From an uncultured Erythrobacteraceae bacterium (GTDB lineage: Bacteria; Pseudomonadota; Alphaproteobacteria; Sphingomonadales; Sphingomonadaceae), in NCBI GenBank assembly GCA_950071875.1, contig CATMNW010000010.1:1-22122 (forward strand): a DNA stretch of 22,122 bases, given 5' to 3'. The position numbers were made by a program, and so were the translations under genes. Below are positions 21,743 through 22,122 of the stretch, piece after piece. Positions within the stretch are counted from its first letter, which is position 1. Each line of letters begins with the position of its first letter. The notes under the pieces were generated by a model, which worked only from the letters and a program-made list of their open reading frames with translations, ran no database searches and was not told where the DNA came from.

Positions 21743-22122
21743 GCGTACCGTCGTTTTTTCCGGTGCGATCGAGATGCGAAGCGTTTCACCCGAATTACCA
21801 GGGAAATCGGTAAACATCGCCTCGACGAGATTGGGCACCAGATATTGCAGACGGTTCGAGGTGGAAATGGCCTGTGCCTTGCCTTCGAACAGTCGCTCTC
21901 CGGTTGCCGCGCGATCGATTTTCATGTCGATCCCACTGGTATAAACCGTGTAGCTGCGAACGTCCGGACCGCCGAACCATGGATCGTAGAAACCGAAGCC
22001 CCAGCGACTACCGTAAAAAGGGCGTCCATAGCCAAAGCGCGACCGTCCCCAGCGCGATCCAAACCACGGATCGTAGAAAGGATCGCGGAAACCGGTGGTC
22101 CGTACCCGTTCGCGCCCAGTGC
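21731..22122 (-). CDS. DUF4136-like protein, C-terminal part (5' end cut by window)
   Basis: The frame is open from the right edge (codons counted from 22120) to TAA at 21731-21733, about 130 residues; the ATG at 21925 is internal. The C-terminal part (SYTVYTSGIDMKIDRAAT, LFEGKA, NLVEAMFTDFPG) fits DUF4136, small lipoprotein-like proteins of unknown function that are usually exported. Before it lies a stretch rich in Gly, Tyr, Phe, Trp and Arg in which FYDPWFG occurs twice, separated by about 30 residues. The N-terminus, and so any lipobox, is outside the window. A strong terminator follows. There is no sign that it belongs to the polysaccharide pathway. Confidence 0.72.
   Translation of the reverse strand, partial: TGRERVRTTGFRDPFYDPWFGSRWGRSRFGYGRPFYGSRWGFGFYDPWFGGPDVRSYTVYTSGIDMKIDRAATGERLFEGKAQAISTSNRLQYLVPNLVEAMFTDFPGNSGETLRISIAPEKTTVRRVD

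Overview
The window looks like a surface-polysaccharide (capsule-type) locus from an alphaproteobacterium, most likely a sphingomonad or Erythrobacter-like member of Sphingomonadales. This placement is an inference from protein style, high GC in the housekeeping-like genes, the KpsMTE exporter type and the DUF4136-like protein at the right edge. No rRNA, tRNA or taxonomic marker is present to prove it. I found no tRNA, rRNA, CRISPR array, intact insertion sequence or phage structural gene.

Left part (1-2805). The 3' end of a family-2 glycosyltransferase enters from the left on the + strand. It converges on a two-gene - strand unit, wecB then wecC, which makes UDP-ManNAc and then UDP-ManNAcA.

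Middle-left (2985-8985, + strand). A visibly AT-richer run of four genes: two tandem paralogous GT4 glycosyltransferases (the second fused to a C-terminal methyltransferase), a small free-standing methyltransferase-like protein, and a coiled-coil protein ending in a two-unit 'YPDV' repeat module. The coiled coil contains an in-frame 21-bp tandem repeat.

Middle-right (9005-14828, - strand). One compact operon in the order kpsE, kpsM, kpsT, a small YPDV-module protein, and a 919-residue protein with GT2, YPDV and GT4 parts. It converges on the + strand block at about 8985/9005. Export is therefore of the ABC-transporter (group 2 capsule) type. The outer-membrane KpsD/Wza-like protein and KpsC/KpsS are not in this window.

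Right part (15068-20924, - strand). A tightly packed operon rfbA-rfbC-rfbD-rfbB (dTDP-L-rhamnose synthesis), then a GT2 glycosyltransferase and a DUF5672 protein. A dUTPase gene (dut, + strand) lies divergently to its right. The window ends in the C-terminal part of a DUF4136-like protein (- strand) with a clear intrinsic terminator.

How it fits together: rfbABCD and wecBC supply dTDP-L-rhamnose and UDP-ManNAcA. The glycosyltransferases assemble a chain at the inner face of the membrane, methyltransferases probably decorate or cap it, and KpsT/KpsM/KpsE export it. The most unusual element is the YPDV repeat module carried by three neighbouring genes, once behind a repeat-expanded coiled coil, once almost alone, and once between two glycosyltransferase domains.

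No gene-free stretch exceeds 300 bases. The larger gaps are 14829-15067, 20925-21116, 2806-2984, 7885-8022 and 4662-4794. The gap 4662-4794 shows only the ribosome-binding site of the next gene.
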